A stretch of 29,692 nucleotides of DNA from CAYRTV01 sp964505785. Lineage in GTDB: Bacteria > Acidobacteriota > Aminicenantia > Aminicenantales > Aminicenantaceae. Location: contig CAZDJZ010000028.1 of the NCBI GenBank assembly GCA_964505785.1, positions 1 through 29,692 on the forward strand, read 5' to 3'. The stretch's first letter is position 1. Each line of letters starts with the position of its first letter. Positions 1-8,277 of the stretch are shown here, in pieces. Position numbers and translations under genes: made by a program. The notes under the pieces were generated by a model. It ran no database searches and was not told the origin of the DNA. It saw only the letters and a list, made by a program, of their open reading frames with translations.

Positions 1-46
1 CCCCGAGCTTGGGAAGCTCGTGCTCTACCAGCTGAGCTATGTCCGC
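1..46 (-). tRNA. tRNA-Gly (anticodon CCC), 3' part cut off by window start
   Basis: Read on the minus strand, the gene starts at 46 with acceptor strand GCGGACA. It continues through a D-arm GCTC...GAGC and an anticodon stem CGAGC/GCTCG closing the loop TTCCCAA, which gives anticodon CCC (reads GGG). The T-arm and 3' acceptor strand lie beyond the window edge. It is divergent from the bactofilin gene. Confidence 0.9.
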
Positions 47-138
47 TTCTTCCGACAAATGTATCGGCTGCGGCTCTTTTTGTCAAGATTCATGTTTATT
101 TCCCTGAACTATTTCAATGTCTGAATAATTCAGGCTTG

Positions 139-168
139 TTGACATTATAGGTCTTTGTTTTTTATAAT
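139..168 (+). promoter_or_regulatory. Sigma70-type promoter of the bactofilin gene
   Basis: TTGACA at 139-144 and TATAAT at 163-168, both perfect consensus, with an 18-bp spacer. The predicted transcription start near 175 leaves a leader of about 30 nt before the SD sequence. Confidence 0.8.
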
Positions 169-204
169 CGACATCTTACTGCAAGGCGACGAAGGAGCAT
201 GCAC

Positions 205-594
205 ATGCTGAAACACGACCCCAAAAAAAAGGAGCAGGGTACCCCTCCTGATATCCAATCATCCCCGGGAACATCCACGATCGGAAGATCTTTAAGCTGG
301 GAAGGCGATATCACCGGAAGTGAGGACTTAACAGTTGAAGGACGCGTACAAGGGACGATTACATTGGAAAACAACACCCTGGTAGTGGCCTCAACCGGCA
401 GGATCAAAGCTGATATAAGGGTAAAGAATATCACTATCCATGGTCAATTGGCCGGACAAGTCCAAGCCACCGGAAGAGTTTTCATCAGCGAACAGGGCCG
501 GATGAGCGGCGATATCACCGCCCGCCGGATATCCATCCAAGATGGAGCCCAATTTAAAGGCAGTATTAAAATGATGCCATCCATATCATCGTAG
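205..594 (+). CDS. Bactofilin (polymer-forming cytoskeletal protein)
   Basis: This is a bactofilin-family (DUF583) protein of about 129 residues. A polar, disordered N-terminus leads into a right-handed beta-helix core with the short hydrophobic/Gly periodicity of the family (for example LTVEGRVQGTI, IKADIRVKNITIHGQLAGQV, MSGDITARRISIQDGAQFKG). Bactofilins self-assemble into nucleotide-free filaments, often at the membrane, and help position envelope or cell-shape factors. The start at 205 is preferred over the in-frame ATG at 199: AAGGAG at 192-197 is 7 nt from 205 but only 1 nt from 199. A near-perfect promoter lies directly upstream. The neighbour downstream is an independently promoted lipoprotein, so no operon partner such as a peptidase is evident. 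Confidence 0.92.
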   Translation: MLKHDPKKKEQGTPPDIQSSPGTSTIGRSLSWEGDITGSEDLTVEGRVQGTITLENNTLVVASTGRIKADIRVKNITIHGQLAGQVQATGRVFISEQGRMSGDITARRISIQDGAQFKGSIKMMPSISS

Positions 595-663
595 CTGATT
601 TTATTTATTTTTGCATACAAAAATTGCTGAAAAAAAGAGCAGAAGTGCGAATCTACTTTTTAG

Positions 664-693
664 TTGACTTTGCATCAATTCCGTTTCTATAAT
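664..693 (+). promoter_or_regulatory. Sigma70-type promoter of the CsgG-like gene
   Basis: TTGACT at 664-669 and TATAAT at 688-693, spacer 18 bp. The SD AAGGAG at 700-705 precedes ATG 711 by 5 nt. The predicted leader is very short, only 10-15 nt before the start codon. Confidence 0.7.
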
Positions 694-710
694 TCAGTGA
701 AGGAGAAAAT

Positions 711-1454
711 ATGAAAAAACCAATTATCGTGCTTAGTATTGCTGTTTGTATTTTTATGGGATTTTCCTGCGGAACCACCACCACCGTCACATCAACCGGC
801 GGTCCGTCCATCAGCGAGGCCCAGGCAGAGGATTACAATGGGCCCAAAGCCCGTCTGGCCGTAGGTGAGTTTGAAGATAAAACCGCCAGAGGCGGCGGGG
901 CCCGCGGATGGATGAACATGTTCGGCATGAGCTGGGCGCAAATCGGCGATGGAATGCGGGATATGCTGACCACGTCGCTGTTCAACACCAACCGCTACAT
1001 CGTGCTGGAAAGAGAACAATTGAACGCAGTCATGGATGAGCAGGATCTGGGCGCATCCGGCCGGATCAAAAAAGGAACCGAAGCTCCTGTCGGAGAGATT
1101 TACGGCGCCGATTTGATTATAACTGCGGCGGTGACTGAATTCGAAGGAACTCAGCAGGGAGCCGGAGGCGGCACCAGAGTCCTGGGAGTCAATGTAGGCG
1201 GCGGTATGAAAAAAGCACATATGGCCATTGATATCCGTATTATCGATGCCAAAACTTCCCAGATTGTCGCAGCCACATCCGTTGAAGGCAAAGCCAGCAG
1301 CTTTGGTCTCGGCGGAGCCACACGGATTGGCTCGCTTCCTGTTGCCCTCGGCGGATTCAGCAACACCCCGACAGAAAAAGCGATCCGGGACTGCATTCAG
1401 GCTGCGGTTGATTACGTCGTCACCAAAACCCCACGGACATATTACCGGCATTGA
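711..1454 (+). CDS. CsgG/HfaB-family outer-membrane lipoprotein
   Basis: The N-terminus carries a type II signal peptide: KK, a hydrophobic stretch, then lipobox GFSC with Cys20 followed by a Thr-rich linker. The body matches the CsgG family: ARLAVGEFEDKT near residue 47, then IGDGMRDMLTTSLFNTNRYIVLEREQL and a second alpha/beta part ending in MAIDIRIIDAKTSQIV. CsgG proper forms the curli export pore. Relatives of this length are often orphan lipoproteins of unknown role, and no csgA/B/E/F gene lies nearby, so curli export should not be assumed. Its own promoter and a strong SD suggest a monocistronic, well-expressed envelope protein. Confidence 0.85.
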   Translation: MKKPIIVLSIAVCIFMGFSCGTTTTVTSTGGPSISEAQAEDYNGPKARLAVGEFEDKTARGGGARGWMNMFGMSWAQIGDGMRDMLTTSLFNTNRYIVLEREQLNAVMDEQDLGASGRIKKGTEAPVGEIYGADLIITAAVTEFEGTQQGAGGGTRVLGVNVGGGMKKAHMAIDIRIIDAKTSQIVAATSVEGKASSFGLGGATRIGSLPVALGGFSNTPTEKAIRDCIQAAVDYVVTKTPRTYYRH

Positions 1455-1580
1455 ATCGTAAATCGTAAGGCGTGAATCGTTCGTGTAAGACAACGATCTT
1501 CTTCACTGCGCTTTAATTCTTTGAGTTTAAATGTAAAAATCTTAACTCCTGACTCATTACTCATTACTCTTTACCGGAAA

Positions 1581-1639
1581 GCAGCATAAGATCCTCACGG
1601 CCTGCTCCGCAGGCCTCAGGATGACAGATCTGCAGTCAC
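1581..1639. repeat. Dispersed palindromic repeat, TGTCATCCTGAG family (copy 1)
   Basis: Contains AAGATCCTCACGG, an inner GGCCTGC/GCAGGCC hairpin, and TCAGGATGACAG. It belongs to the family also seen at 7980, 14178, 17528, 17605, 18506, 20247, 25811 and 28933. It is flanked by low-complexity ACTCATTACTCTTTAC and GATTTTTGATTTTTGA tracts that fill the 463-bp gap 1455-1917. Confidence 0.7.
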
Positions 1640-1754
1640 TTTGCTTAACGGGACGACCCTTCTGTGTCATTATTATCCGGCTTTGGATTATTTTTGAGAT
1701 TTGATTTTTGATTTTTGATTTTGTTCCTTACTCTTCACTTTTTACTCTTCAGGC

Positions 1755-1865
1755 GGGCCGACTCTCACCGCATCTGCTTTGTTACAGAGCATTCGCGGTG
1801 AAGCACCACAGCTTCATGCCCTGCGCCTCGCATCTGCGGCAATCTCGGCCCGTGAATAATCCAGG
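1755..1865 (+). repeat. MITE-like structured element, right half (copy C)
   Basis: This copy is nearly identical to 18061-18178. It starts with CGGGCCGA (1754-1761), which pairs perfectly with TCGGCCCG (1845-1852). CCGCA/TGCGG and CAGAGCAT/ATGCCCTG (one mismatch) pair inside. It ends with the terminal motif TGAATAATCCAGG (1853-1865) followed by T and then TA. The AT-rich left half of the full element is missing. The copy ends about 50 bp before uvrB and sits beside its promoter. Confidence 0.8.
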
Positions 1866-1878
1866 TTAGATTCGAGAT

Positions 1879-1909
1879 TTGCGATTTGAGATGCTGGATT
1901 TGCTATAAT
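1879..1909 (+). promoter_or_regulatory. uvrB promoter, apparently giving a leaderless mRNA
   Basis: TATAAT at 1904-1909 ends 8 nt before ATG 1918. A possible -35 TTGCGA lies at 1879-1884 with a long 19-bp spacer. There is no purine-rich SD before the ATG, so transcription should begin at or within 1-2 nt of the start codon. Confidence 0.55.
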
Positions 1910-1917
1910 AATTTGTT

Positions 1918-3912
1918 ATGAAAGCATTTAAGCTCTATTCCGGCTACAAGCCCAAAGGCGACCAGATCTCCGCCATCGCTGAACTGACCAGAGGGCTTAA
2001 AGCAAATACGGAACACCAGGTCCTTAAAGGAGTGACCGGGTCCGGAAAGACTTTCACAATGGCCAATGTCATTGAGCAAGCCGGACGGCCCGTACTGGTG
2101 ATTTCACATAACAAAACCTTGGCGGCTCAGCTCTACCAGGAATTCAAACTGTATTTTCCGGAAAATTCAGTAGAATATTTTGTCAGCTATTATGATTATT
2201 ATCAGCCGGAAGCATTTATCCCATCATCAAATACTTACATCGAAAAAGAAGCCACCATAAATGAAGAAATCGATCGTCTCCGCCTCCATGCCACCAATAC
2301 TCTTCTGCAGAGACGGGATGTCATCATCGTCGCTTCCGTTTCCTGTATTTACGGAATCGGGGCTCCGGAAACCTATTATTCCATGAGCTTCGAGCTGGAA
2401 ACAGGACAGGGCATGACGCGAAGGAATCTGCTCCGAAAACTCACGGAAATCCAATATGAACGCAGCGAAAACGAATTCAAACGGGGTACCTTTCGTGTCC
2501 GCGGTGACATTGTAGAGCTGATTCCTTCATACAATGATCTGGCATTCCGCTTTAAATTAGCTCAAAACCGCATCAGCGAAATCTCTCTTGTCGATCCTCT
2601 CCTGGGCGGGACTATTCAGGAATTGGATAAAGCCCTGATTTATCCCAAAACATTTTTCTCTACACCTCAGAATATTCTCGATACGTCCGTCAAAGAAATC
2701 GAAAAAGAGATGATAGAAAGAATCCAGGATTTTAATAGTCAGGGCAAGGTTATCGAAGCGGGCAGGCTGGAGGAACGGACTCTGTATGACTTGGAAATGC
2801 TGCGGGAATTCGGATGGTGCCCGGGTATTGAAAATTATTCCCGCTTTCTCAGCCGGAGGCAGCCGGGAGAGCCACCCTATACCCTGCTTGACTATTTCCC
2901 AGGTGACTTTATCACTATCATCGATGAATCTCATGTGACTGTCCCCCAGATCGGAGGCATGTACTTCGGCGACCGGTCCAGAAAGAAAACCCTGATTGAA
3001 CACGGTTTCCGGCTTCCTTCAGCGCTGGATAACCGCCCGTTGAATTTTGAAGAATTCCGTCAGCATGCCGGGCAAACCATATATGTGTCCGCAACCCCGG
3101 GGAAATTCGAACTGGAACAGACAGGCTGCAAATCAGTCGAACAGATAATCCGGCCCACCGGCCTGATCGATCCGGAAGTAGAATTGCGTCCAGTCAAAGG
3201 CCAGGTTGATGACCTGCTGGGTGAAATCAAAAAACGGGTCGAAAGAAACGAGCGCGTCCTGGTCACCACATTAACAAAAAAAATGGCCGAAGATCTTTCC
3301 CGCTATTATCATGATCTCGGAGTGCGTGTCCGTTATCTTCACTCTGACATTGATACTCTTGAACGAATTGATATTTTGACCGACCTGCGTAAGGGAAAAT
3401 TCGACGTCCTGGTTGGAATCAATCTGCTGCGGGAAGGGCTGGACCTGCCCGAGGTCGCTCTGGTAGCGATCTTGGATGCGGACAAGGAAGGCTTTCTGCG
3501 GTCTTCCACCTCTCTCATCCAAACCTTTGGACGGGCCGCCAGAAATGTATACGGAAAAGCTATACTGTATGCGGACCGGATCACGGATTCAATAAAATTT
3601 GCCTTAAATGAGACCAAGCGAAGAAGAAAAATCCAAAAAGAGTATAACCGGAAACACAGCATCACTCCCCAAAGTATCCAAAAAAATATCGAGAATATCC
3701 TAAGCAGTGTCTATGAAAGAGATTATTTTCAATATCCTGAAATCGGGGAAAAAGGAAAAGCATACATATCACCCCGGAATCGGCACGAACACATCCGGCA
3801 GCTGGAGAAACGGATGCAGGAAGCCGCCGCCAAAATGGAGTTTGAAAAAGCGGCAAATTACCGGGATGAACTGAAACGCCTGCAAAAAATGGATCTGGAA
3901 ATGGGAACATGA
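1918..3912 (+). CDS. uvrB: Excinuclease ABC subunit B
   Basis: UvrB is the damage-verifying, helicase-like subunit of nucleotide excision repair. It is loaded by UvrA and then binds UvrC. At 664 aa it is full length. The Walker A GVTGSGKT lies at residues 38-45. The beta-hairpin region with YYDYYQPEAFIP follows near 90-105, then the DESH box near 338-341 and helicase motifs VLVTTLTKKM, LREGLDLPEVALV and TFGRAARN. A C-terminal UVR domain at about 624-656 (HIRQLEKRMQEAAAKMEFEKAA) contacts UvrC. Its stop codon overlaps the uvrC start, so the two are translationally coupled. No SD is visible, and the gene appears to be translated from a leaderless transcript. Confidence 0.98.
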   Translation: MKAFKLYSGYKPKGDQISAIAELTRGLKANTEHQVLKGVTGSGKTFTMANVIEQAGRPVLVISHNKTLAAQLYQEFKLYFPENSVEYFVSYYDYYQPEAFIPSSNTYIEKEATINEEIDRLRLHATNTLLQRRDVIIVASVSCIYGIGAPETYYSMSFELETGQGMTRRNLLRKLTEIQYERSENEFKRGTFRVRGDIVELIPSYNDLAFRFKLAQNRISEISLVDPLLGGTIQELDKALIYPKTFFSTPQNILDTSVKEIEKEMIERIQDFNSQGKVIEAGRLEERTLYDLEMLREFGWCPGIENYSRFLSRRQPGEPPYTLLDYFPGDFITIIDESHVTVPQIGGMYFGDRSRKKTLIEHGFRLPSALDNRPLNFEEFRQHAGQTIYVSATPGKFELEQTGCKSVEQIIRPTGLIDPEVELRPVKGQVDDLLGEIKKRVERNERVLVTTLTKKMAEDLSRYYHDLGVRVRYLHSDIDTLERIDILTDLRKGKFDVLVGINLLREGLDLPEVALVAILDADKEGFLRSSTSLIQTFGRAARNVYGKAILYADRITDSIKFALNETKRRRKIQKEYNRKHSITPQSIQKNIENILSSVYERDYFQYPEIGEKGKAYISPRNRHEHIRQLEKRMQEAAAKMEFEKAANYRDELKRLQKMDLEMGT

Positions 3913-5729
3913 GTAAAAAACCCGGACTTGAAAACGCTGCATCTGATTTCCCAAAAAAGCCAGGCATTTATTTTTTCATGGACTCCCAGGAAAGAGTGAT
4001 TTATATCGGCAAAGCCCGCTGCCTGCGGGACCGGGTCCGCTCATATTTTTCCAGCACATCAGATTATAAAGTAAATCATATACTCCGGGAAACTGACCGA
4101 ATCGATTTCATTTTGACGGATTCGGAACGGGAAGCCGCTTTCCTGGAAAACAACTTCATCCGCCGGCATCAGCCGAAATTTAACCTGAGATTAAAGGATG
4201 ATAAAAGTTTTCCTTATCTGAAATTATTCGTGCAGGATGATTATCCCCAGGTAAAGCTCAGCCGGAAAGTCGAGCCGGATGGTGCCAGATATTTCGGCCC
4301 TTTTAATCCCGCTCATCAAGCCAGAAAGACAATCCATCTTCTGAACAGATATTTTGGTATTCGCAGCTGCAATGAGAAGATTCCCGGCAAGCGGGTACGC
4401 CCGTGCTTGGAATTTGACATCAAACAATGTTCAGCTCCGTGTGTCGGTTATATCTCCCGCAGGGATTACCGGGACCGGGTGCGGCAAGCCCTTCTTTTTC
4501 TGGAGGGCAAAGTGGATAAACTGCTGCCGCAGCTGCGGGATAAAATGGATGCCGCCGCGTCCAGGCAGGCCTTCGAACAGGCCGCCCACTGGAGAGACCT
4601 TATCCAAACCCTTGAACATATCAAAGACAAACCTAAATTGATATCGGTCAAAGGCGAAAATACGGATATAATCGGATTCCAACAAAAGGAGAATCAGGCG
4701 GCCGTATATGTTTTCCATATGCGGGAAGGCAAAGTCGCTGAATCCACCGGACATACCTTCACTCTTAAACAGCATGAAACAGAAAAATCTGTATTGGCAA
4801 AGGGGATCCGGTATCATTACCGGAAAGCAGGCGATATCCCCCCGAAGGTCTATCTTCCGTTCGCTCCGCTGGATCCGGCCGAAATATCCTCTGAAATCGA
4901 AAAAAAGAGCGGAATATCCATTAAATTTCAAGTGCCTCAAAAAGGCAAAAATAAGCGCCTGGTGGATCTTGCGGCGAAAAACGCAAGCAATGTGCTGGAA
5001 AAAGAAGCCGGGCGGGTCCATCCTCTGCATCAGCTTCATGAACAACTCGGTCTTCCGGAATTTCCTGCCGTAATTGAAGGGATTGATATATCCAACACCG
5101 GCGGGGATGAATCAGTGGGCTCCCTGGTCGTCTTTGAGGATGGCCGTCCCCGTAAGGATTTATACCGCAAATACAAAATTAAAACAGTGGAAGGAGCCGA
5201 CGATGTCCGCAGCATTGCTGAAGTGGTTCGCCGCCGTTATTCTCGGGTGCAAAAGGAAACCGGGCCGCTCCCCAACTTGATCTTAATCGACGGGGGGAAA
5301 GGCCAGCTGAATGCCGCACGTTCTTCCTTGAAGGAGTTGGCTCTGGATGACCGTCCTTTGATTTCAATTGCCAAACGGGAAGAAACCATCTTCAGTCCCC
5401 GGCATAAGGATGGAATTCAACTGGATCCTTCTTCTCCTGCCTTGCGCTTGCTTCAGTATATCCGGGATGAAGCCCATCGTTTCGCTATATCCTACCACCG
5501 GCGCCTTCGGTCAAAAAAAAGCCTGGGCTCACTTTTAGATCACATTCAAGGAATCGGCCCCCGCCGCAAATCCGCTCTTTTGAAAAAATACCGGGGGGTG
5601 GATGAAATCAAGCTGGCGCCGGAAGAAGACTTGCGCTCCCTTGTGGGAAAAACCGCTGCCCTCCTCTTGAAGAAAAAACTGAACGCTATGGACTCAGAAT
5701 CTCATTACCAATCGGATAACAATAGATAA
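3909..5729 (+). CDS. uvrC: Excinuclease ABC subunit C
   Basis: UvrC is the dual-incision nuclease of nucleotide excision repair. Its 606 aa carry the full domain set: GIY-YIG nuclease at the N-terminus (PGIYFFM near 17 and VIYIGKA, 3' incision), UVR domain near 205-237, RNase H-like endonuclease domain (GIDISNTGGDESVGS near 390, EAHRFAISYHR near 520, 5' incision), and tandem helix-hairpin-helix at about 545-595. The start codon overlaps the uvrB stop (ATGA at 3909-3912), a classic coupled operon. Its last 36 bp overlap the end of feoB on the opposite strand, so no conventional terminator separates the two convergent units. Confidence 0.98.
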   Translation: MSKKPGLENAASDFPKKPGIYFFMDSQERVIYIGKARCLRDRVRSYFSSTSDYKVNHILRETDRIDFILTDSEREAAFLENNFIRRHQPKFNLRLKDDKSFPYLKLFVQDDYPQVKLSRKVEPDGARYFGPFNPAHQARKTIHLLNRYFGIRSCNEKIPGKRVRPCLEFDIKQCSAPCVGYISRRDYRDRVRQALLFLEGKVDKLLPQLRDKMDAAASRQAFEQAAHWRDLIQTLEHIKDKPKLISVKGENTDIIGFQQKENQAAVYVFHMREGKVAESTGHTFTLKQHETEKSVLAKGIRYHYRKAGDIPPKVYLPFAPLDPAEISSEIEKKSGISIKFQVPQKGKNKRLVDLAAKNASNVLEKEAGRVHPLHQLHEQLGLPEFPAVIEGIDISNTGGDESVGSLVVFEDGRPRKDLYRKYKIKTVEGADDVRSIAEVVRRRYSRVQKETGPLPNLILIDGGKGQLNAARSSLKELALDDRPLISIAKREETIFSPRHKDGIQLDPSSPALRLLQYIRDEAHRFAISYHRRLRSKKSLGSLLDHIQGIGPRRKSALLKKYRGVDEIKLAPEEDLRSLVGKTAALLLKKKLNAMDSESHYQSDNNR

Positions 5730-7640
5730 CAAGACCGCTGCAGATGTATTTAATGCCATTGAAATCAAAGCCCATTTCCTGCCGATCTCACGCCAAATTA
5801 TGGCTACCGTAGACAAACAGGGCACAAAAAAGCTGACGAAAACCGTAAAAACAAGCAGCTGCTGCTGAGAAATAACTGTCATTAAGCTTTGATAATTAGT
5901 ACCCAGGGCCTGGAGCATCATGATCAAGCTAAGCTCTTTACGGAGAAAACCAAAGATTAAAGTCACTCCCAATTCCTGAGGAAGCCCCAGCAAGTCCTTT
6001 ACCAGAGGAGAAAGAATCACGTTAACAATGCGGTCGGCTCCTGCAAACTGCATAAGTCCCAGGAAAATGCTCCCGGCGATTAGGATCGGCCATGCAAAAC
6101 GGACAAAAGATTTTAATTGGAAAACGGTTTTATAATAAATGTTTTTGAAAGAGGGAAATTTTAAGGAAGGAATCTCCAGGATAAGCCCGGGGGACGGGGA
6201 TTTAAAAAACAAGGAAATAATCCGGCCGATAACGCCGAGAAGCAAAAAATTGGCAAAATAAAATCCCAGGGCCCAAAATGGTCCCAAGTAAAAAGCTACA
6301 AGTGCTAAAATGATGGTGGTACGGGCGGAACAGGGAATGAAAGGAATCAGCAGTCCGGTTATAATCCGGTCCCTTTTGGATTCCAGAATGCGGGTGGCAA
6401 CCACAGCAGGGACATTGCAGCCGAAACCCAGAATAAAAGGGGATATCGATTTTCCGTGCAATCCGATTTTGTGCATGAATGTATCCATGAGAAATCCTAC
6501 CCGCGATAGGTATCCGACATCTTCTAACAGGCCCATGAGGAAAAGCAGCGGAATAAAATAAGGAAGAACGATCGCCACGCCTCCCCCTACTCCTTGCAGC
6601 AAACCATCCGCGAGCCAGAAAGCAAGCCCGTCTCCAAAAATATTGCCTGCGGTTGCCCGCAGGTTCTGAATCGGGTCCAGCAGCAATTCTTCCAGTGGAC
6701 TCGCAATATTGAAAATAATGAAAAAAAAGCTGATAAACACTGCAAGTAAAATAACATAACCCCAAAAAGGGTGCATGATAACATCATCGACTTTATCAAG
6801 CGTACTTCGTCTCGAACCACGCCGAATCCGGGCGCTTTCTTCAAAAATCTTCATTGTCAGATGGTGTCTTTCGGCTGCGATGACCTCATAAGCTGGAGCA
6901 TTATGCCAATCCTCAAGCTCTTTCCGGCTGGTCTGCACGACCTTGCTGAACTTAGAATCGATGGTTTCAAGCATCCGGTTAAAGGAAACCTTCTCCATTT
7001 CAATCGCTTTTATCGCGGTGAATCTCTTATTGGCAACGACCGGAAACTTCTCCGGAATGACTTTTTCGACTTTCCTGATAGCGGATTCCACATCTTTGGA
7101 CCATTCCAGTCCCTTAGCCCTCTGGCAGATGTCCAAACACTCGATGGCTTTATCCATCAACTCTTTCAATCCCCGGCCCCGGGGAGCGACTGTGGGAATA
7201 ACAGGGACCCCCAGTTTTTCCTGGAGCTTTTTGATATCTATCTCGATCCCTTTTTTCTTGGCCAGGTCACACATATTCAGGGCGACAATCATTGGGTATT
7301 CCAACTCAATCAGCTCCAGCGTCATTTCCATGCTTCGGCCCAAAATGGAGGCATCCACTACATTGATAATCAAGTTGGGGCGCTCGATAAAAAGATGGCG
7401 GAGAGCGACTTTCTCCGCTTCATCAGAAGGATTCAGGGAGTAAGTTCCGGGAAGATCGATGATATTCAGAATTCTTCCGCCGACATTCACCCGGCTGTGA
7501 GAATGTTCGACGGTGGTCCCTGGAAAGTTGGATGTTTCCGCTTTAAAGCCGGCTACGGCATTGAACAGGGTGCTTTTTCCGCAGTTCGGCTGTCCTATAA
7601 AAATAATGTCAGGATAGTTATTTTTCGCCAATGATTTCAA
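5694..7640 (-). CDS. feoB: Ferrous iron transporter B
   Basis: FeoB is the inner-membrane GTPase permease for Fe(II). The N-terminal G domain shows G1 GQPNCGKS (16-23), the switch TSNFPGTT, G3 DLPG (62-65) and G4 NMCD (122-125). A helical spacer follows, then a polytopic membrane part with FGCNVPAVVATRI and IPCSARTT, the Cys-containing signatures of the two gate repeats. At 648 aa it is on the short side of the family but has all recognisable parts. Its start overlaps the feoA end by 23 bp. Anaerobic or low-oxygen life is implied because Fe(II) must be available. Confidence 0.97.
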   Translation of the reverse strand: MKSLAKNNYPDIIFIGQPNCGKSTLFNAVAGFKAETSNFPGTTVEHSHSRVNVGGRILNIIDLPGTYSLNPSDEAEKVALRHLFIERPNLIINVVDASILGRSMEMTLELIELEYPMIVALNMCDLAKKKGIEIDIKKLQEKLGVPVIPTVAPRGRGLKELMDKAIECLDICQRAKGLEWSKDVESAIRKVEKVIPEKFPVVANKRFTAIKAIEMEKVSFNRMLETIDSKFSKVVQTSRKELEDWHNAPAYEVIAAERHHLTMKIFEESARIRRGSRRSTLDKVDDVIMHPFWGYVILLAVFISFFFIIFNIASPLEELLLDPIQNLRATAGNIFGDGLAFWLADGLLQGVGGGVAIVLPYFIPLLFLMGLLEDVGYLSRVGFLMDTFMHKIGLHGKSISPFILGFGCNVPAVVATRILESKRDRIITGLLIPFIPCSARTTIILALVAFYLGPFWALGFYFANFLLLGVIGRIISLFFKSPSPGLILEIPSLKFPSFKNIYYKTVFQLKSFVRFAWPILIAGSIFLGLMQFAGADRIVNVILSPLVKDLLGLPQELGVTLIFGFLRKELSLIMMLQALGTNYQSLMTVISQQQLLVFTVFVSFFVPCLSTVAIIWREIGRKWALISMALNTSAAVLLSIVIRLVMRF

Positions 7641-7875
7641 CCATTATTTTCTGAGCGATTCCACGTCCGACAGCCACGGCTGAATCGGAATTAACATTCC
7701 GAATCAAAACCGGGCCCCGAAAAATACTTTTCGAATCCAGTTCAATAACATCATTGGTATGAAAACCCAAAGAAAAAAGACGGCGGCGCACTTCGGAACC
7801 GCCCTGTATGGCAATGATTTTCAATTGTTTGTCACGGGGTGCTTGTGTTAACGTCATCATATTATCATCTTTCAC
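7618..7875 (-). CDS. feoA: Ferrous iron transport protein A
   Basis: FeoA is a small SH3-like cytoplasmic partner of FeoB. The family pattern is clear: a Gly-containing turn (IQGGSEVRRRLFSLGFHTNDVIEL), then GPVLIRN and AVAVGRGIAQKIMVE. The longest frame starts with GTG at 7875 (85 aa). An ATG at 7860 would give 80 aa, nearer the usual family length. Neither has a strong SD, so the exact start is open. It precedes feoB with a 23-bp overlap, as in a standard feoAB operon. No convincing Fur box was seen upstream. Confidence 0.93.
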   Translation of the reverse strand: MKDDNMMTLTQAPRDKQLKIIAIQGGSEVRRRLFSLGFHTNDVIELDSKSIFRGPVLIRNVNSDSAVAVGRGIAQKIMVEIIGEK

Positions 7876-7901
7876 CAGCCTGGAATCAGCCTTCCCTGAT
7901 T

Positions 7902-7930
7902 ATTACAATGTCAGCTCTTGCATCATCCAA
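7902..7930 (-). promoter_or_regulatory. Candidate feoAB promoter
   Basis: On the minus strand TTGGAT (7925-7930) and TGTAAT (7902-7907) are separated by 17 bp, about 27 nt upstream of the feoA GTG. The match is moderate. Confidence 0.35.
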
Positions 7931-7979
7931 GCGGGAAACAGTCTATCCACCGGATTATTACTTTGAAAATAAATATTCC

Positions 7980-8022
7980 ATGTCATCCTTACGGTCTGCC
8001 GCTGCAGGCCTCAGGATGACAT
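7980..8022. repeat. Dispersed palindromic repeat, TGTCATCCTGAG family (copy 2)
   Basis: ATGTCATCCT at 7980-7989 pairs perfectly with AGGATGACAT at 8013-8022. Between them is a GC-rich centre CGGTCTGCCGCTGCAGGCC. It lies between divergent feoA and secA, in the 402-bp gap 7876-8277. Confidence 0.75.
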
Positions 8023-8063
8023 GTTGAATTATTTTCATCGTTCCGGGTGTATTTTGCCCATGT

Positions 8064-8134
8064 GTAATTCATAAATACTTACGATGTTTTTACAATCTCT
8101 TTTTTTATCAGCGATAAGCATGGTTTTTTGTGAA
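8064..8134 (+). repeat. Degenerate left half of the MITE-like element
   Basis: AATTCATAAATACTTACGATGTTTTT-type sequence followed by ACAATCTC, a T-run and ATCAGCGATAA. This aligns base for base, with scattered changes and one indel, to 17931-18001 inside the full copy. The right half is absent here. Confidence 0.6.
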
Positions 8135-8239
8135 TACTCCACGCTAGCTATATAATAAGGATCTTTTTTTTATATAACACATGATAATAAAGAAACACCG
8201 GGAAAAATGCAACATTTCCCGGTATCTCCCCTTCTCTGA

Positions 8240-8269
8240 TTGACTTTTTCCCCCTGTTTCTGTTACAAA
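8240..8269 (+). promoter_or_regulatory. secA promoter, apparently leaderless
   Basis: TTGACT (8240-8245), 18-bp spacer, TACAAA (8264-8269). The -10 element ends 8 nt before ATG 8278, and the bases between (TTAGAGAA) hold no proper SD at a usable distance. This repeats the layout seen at uvrB. Confidence 0.5.
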
Positions 8270-8277
8270 TTAGAGAA

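Noticed and set aside
597..660. Terminator between the bactofilin and CsgG-like genes
   Set aside because: Only a weak TTTTTG/CAAAAA hairpin with no GC-rich stem is visible.
711..1454. Curli secretion locus
   Set aside because: Only the CsgG-like lipoprotein is present. No csgA, csgB, csgE or csgF is in the neighbourhood.
792..1493. 233-codon frame on the minus strand over the CsgG-like gene
   Set aside because: The plus-strand gene has a promoter, SD, lipobox and family match. The minus frame has none of these.
6771..7634. Long open frame (287 codons) on the plus strand opposite feoB
   Set aside because: It is antisense to a clear FeoB G domain and has no family features or SD. It is a shadow of the feoB codon pattern.
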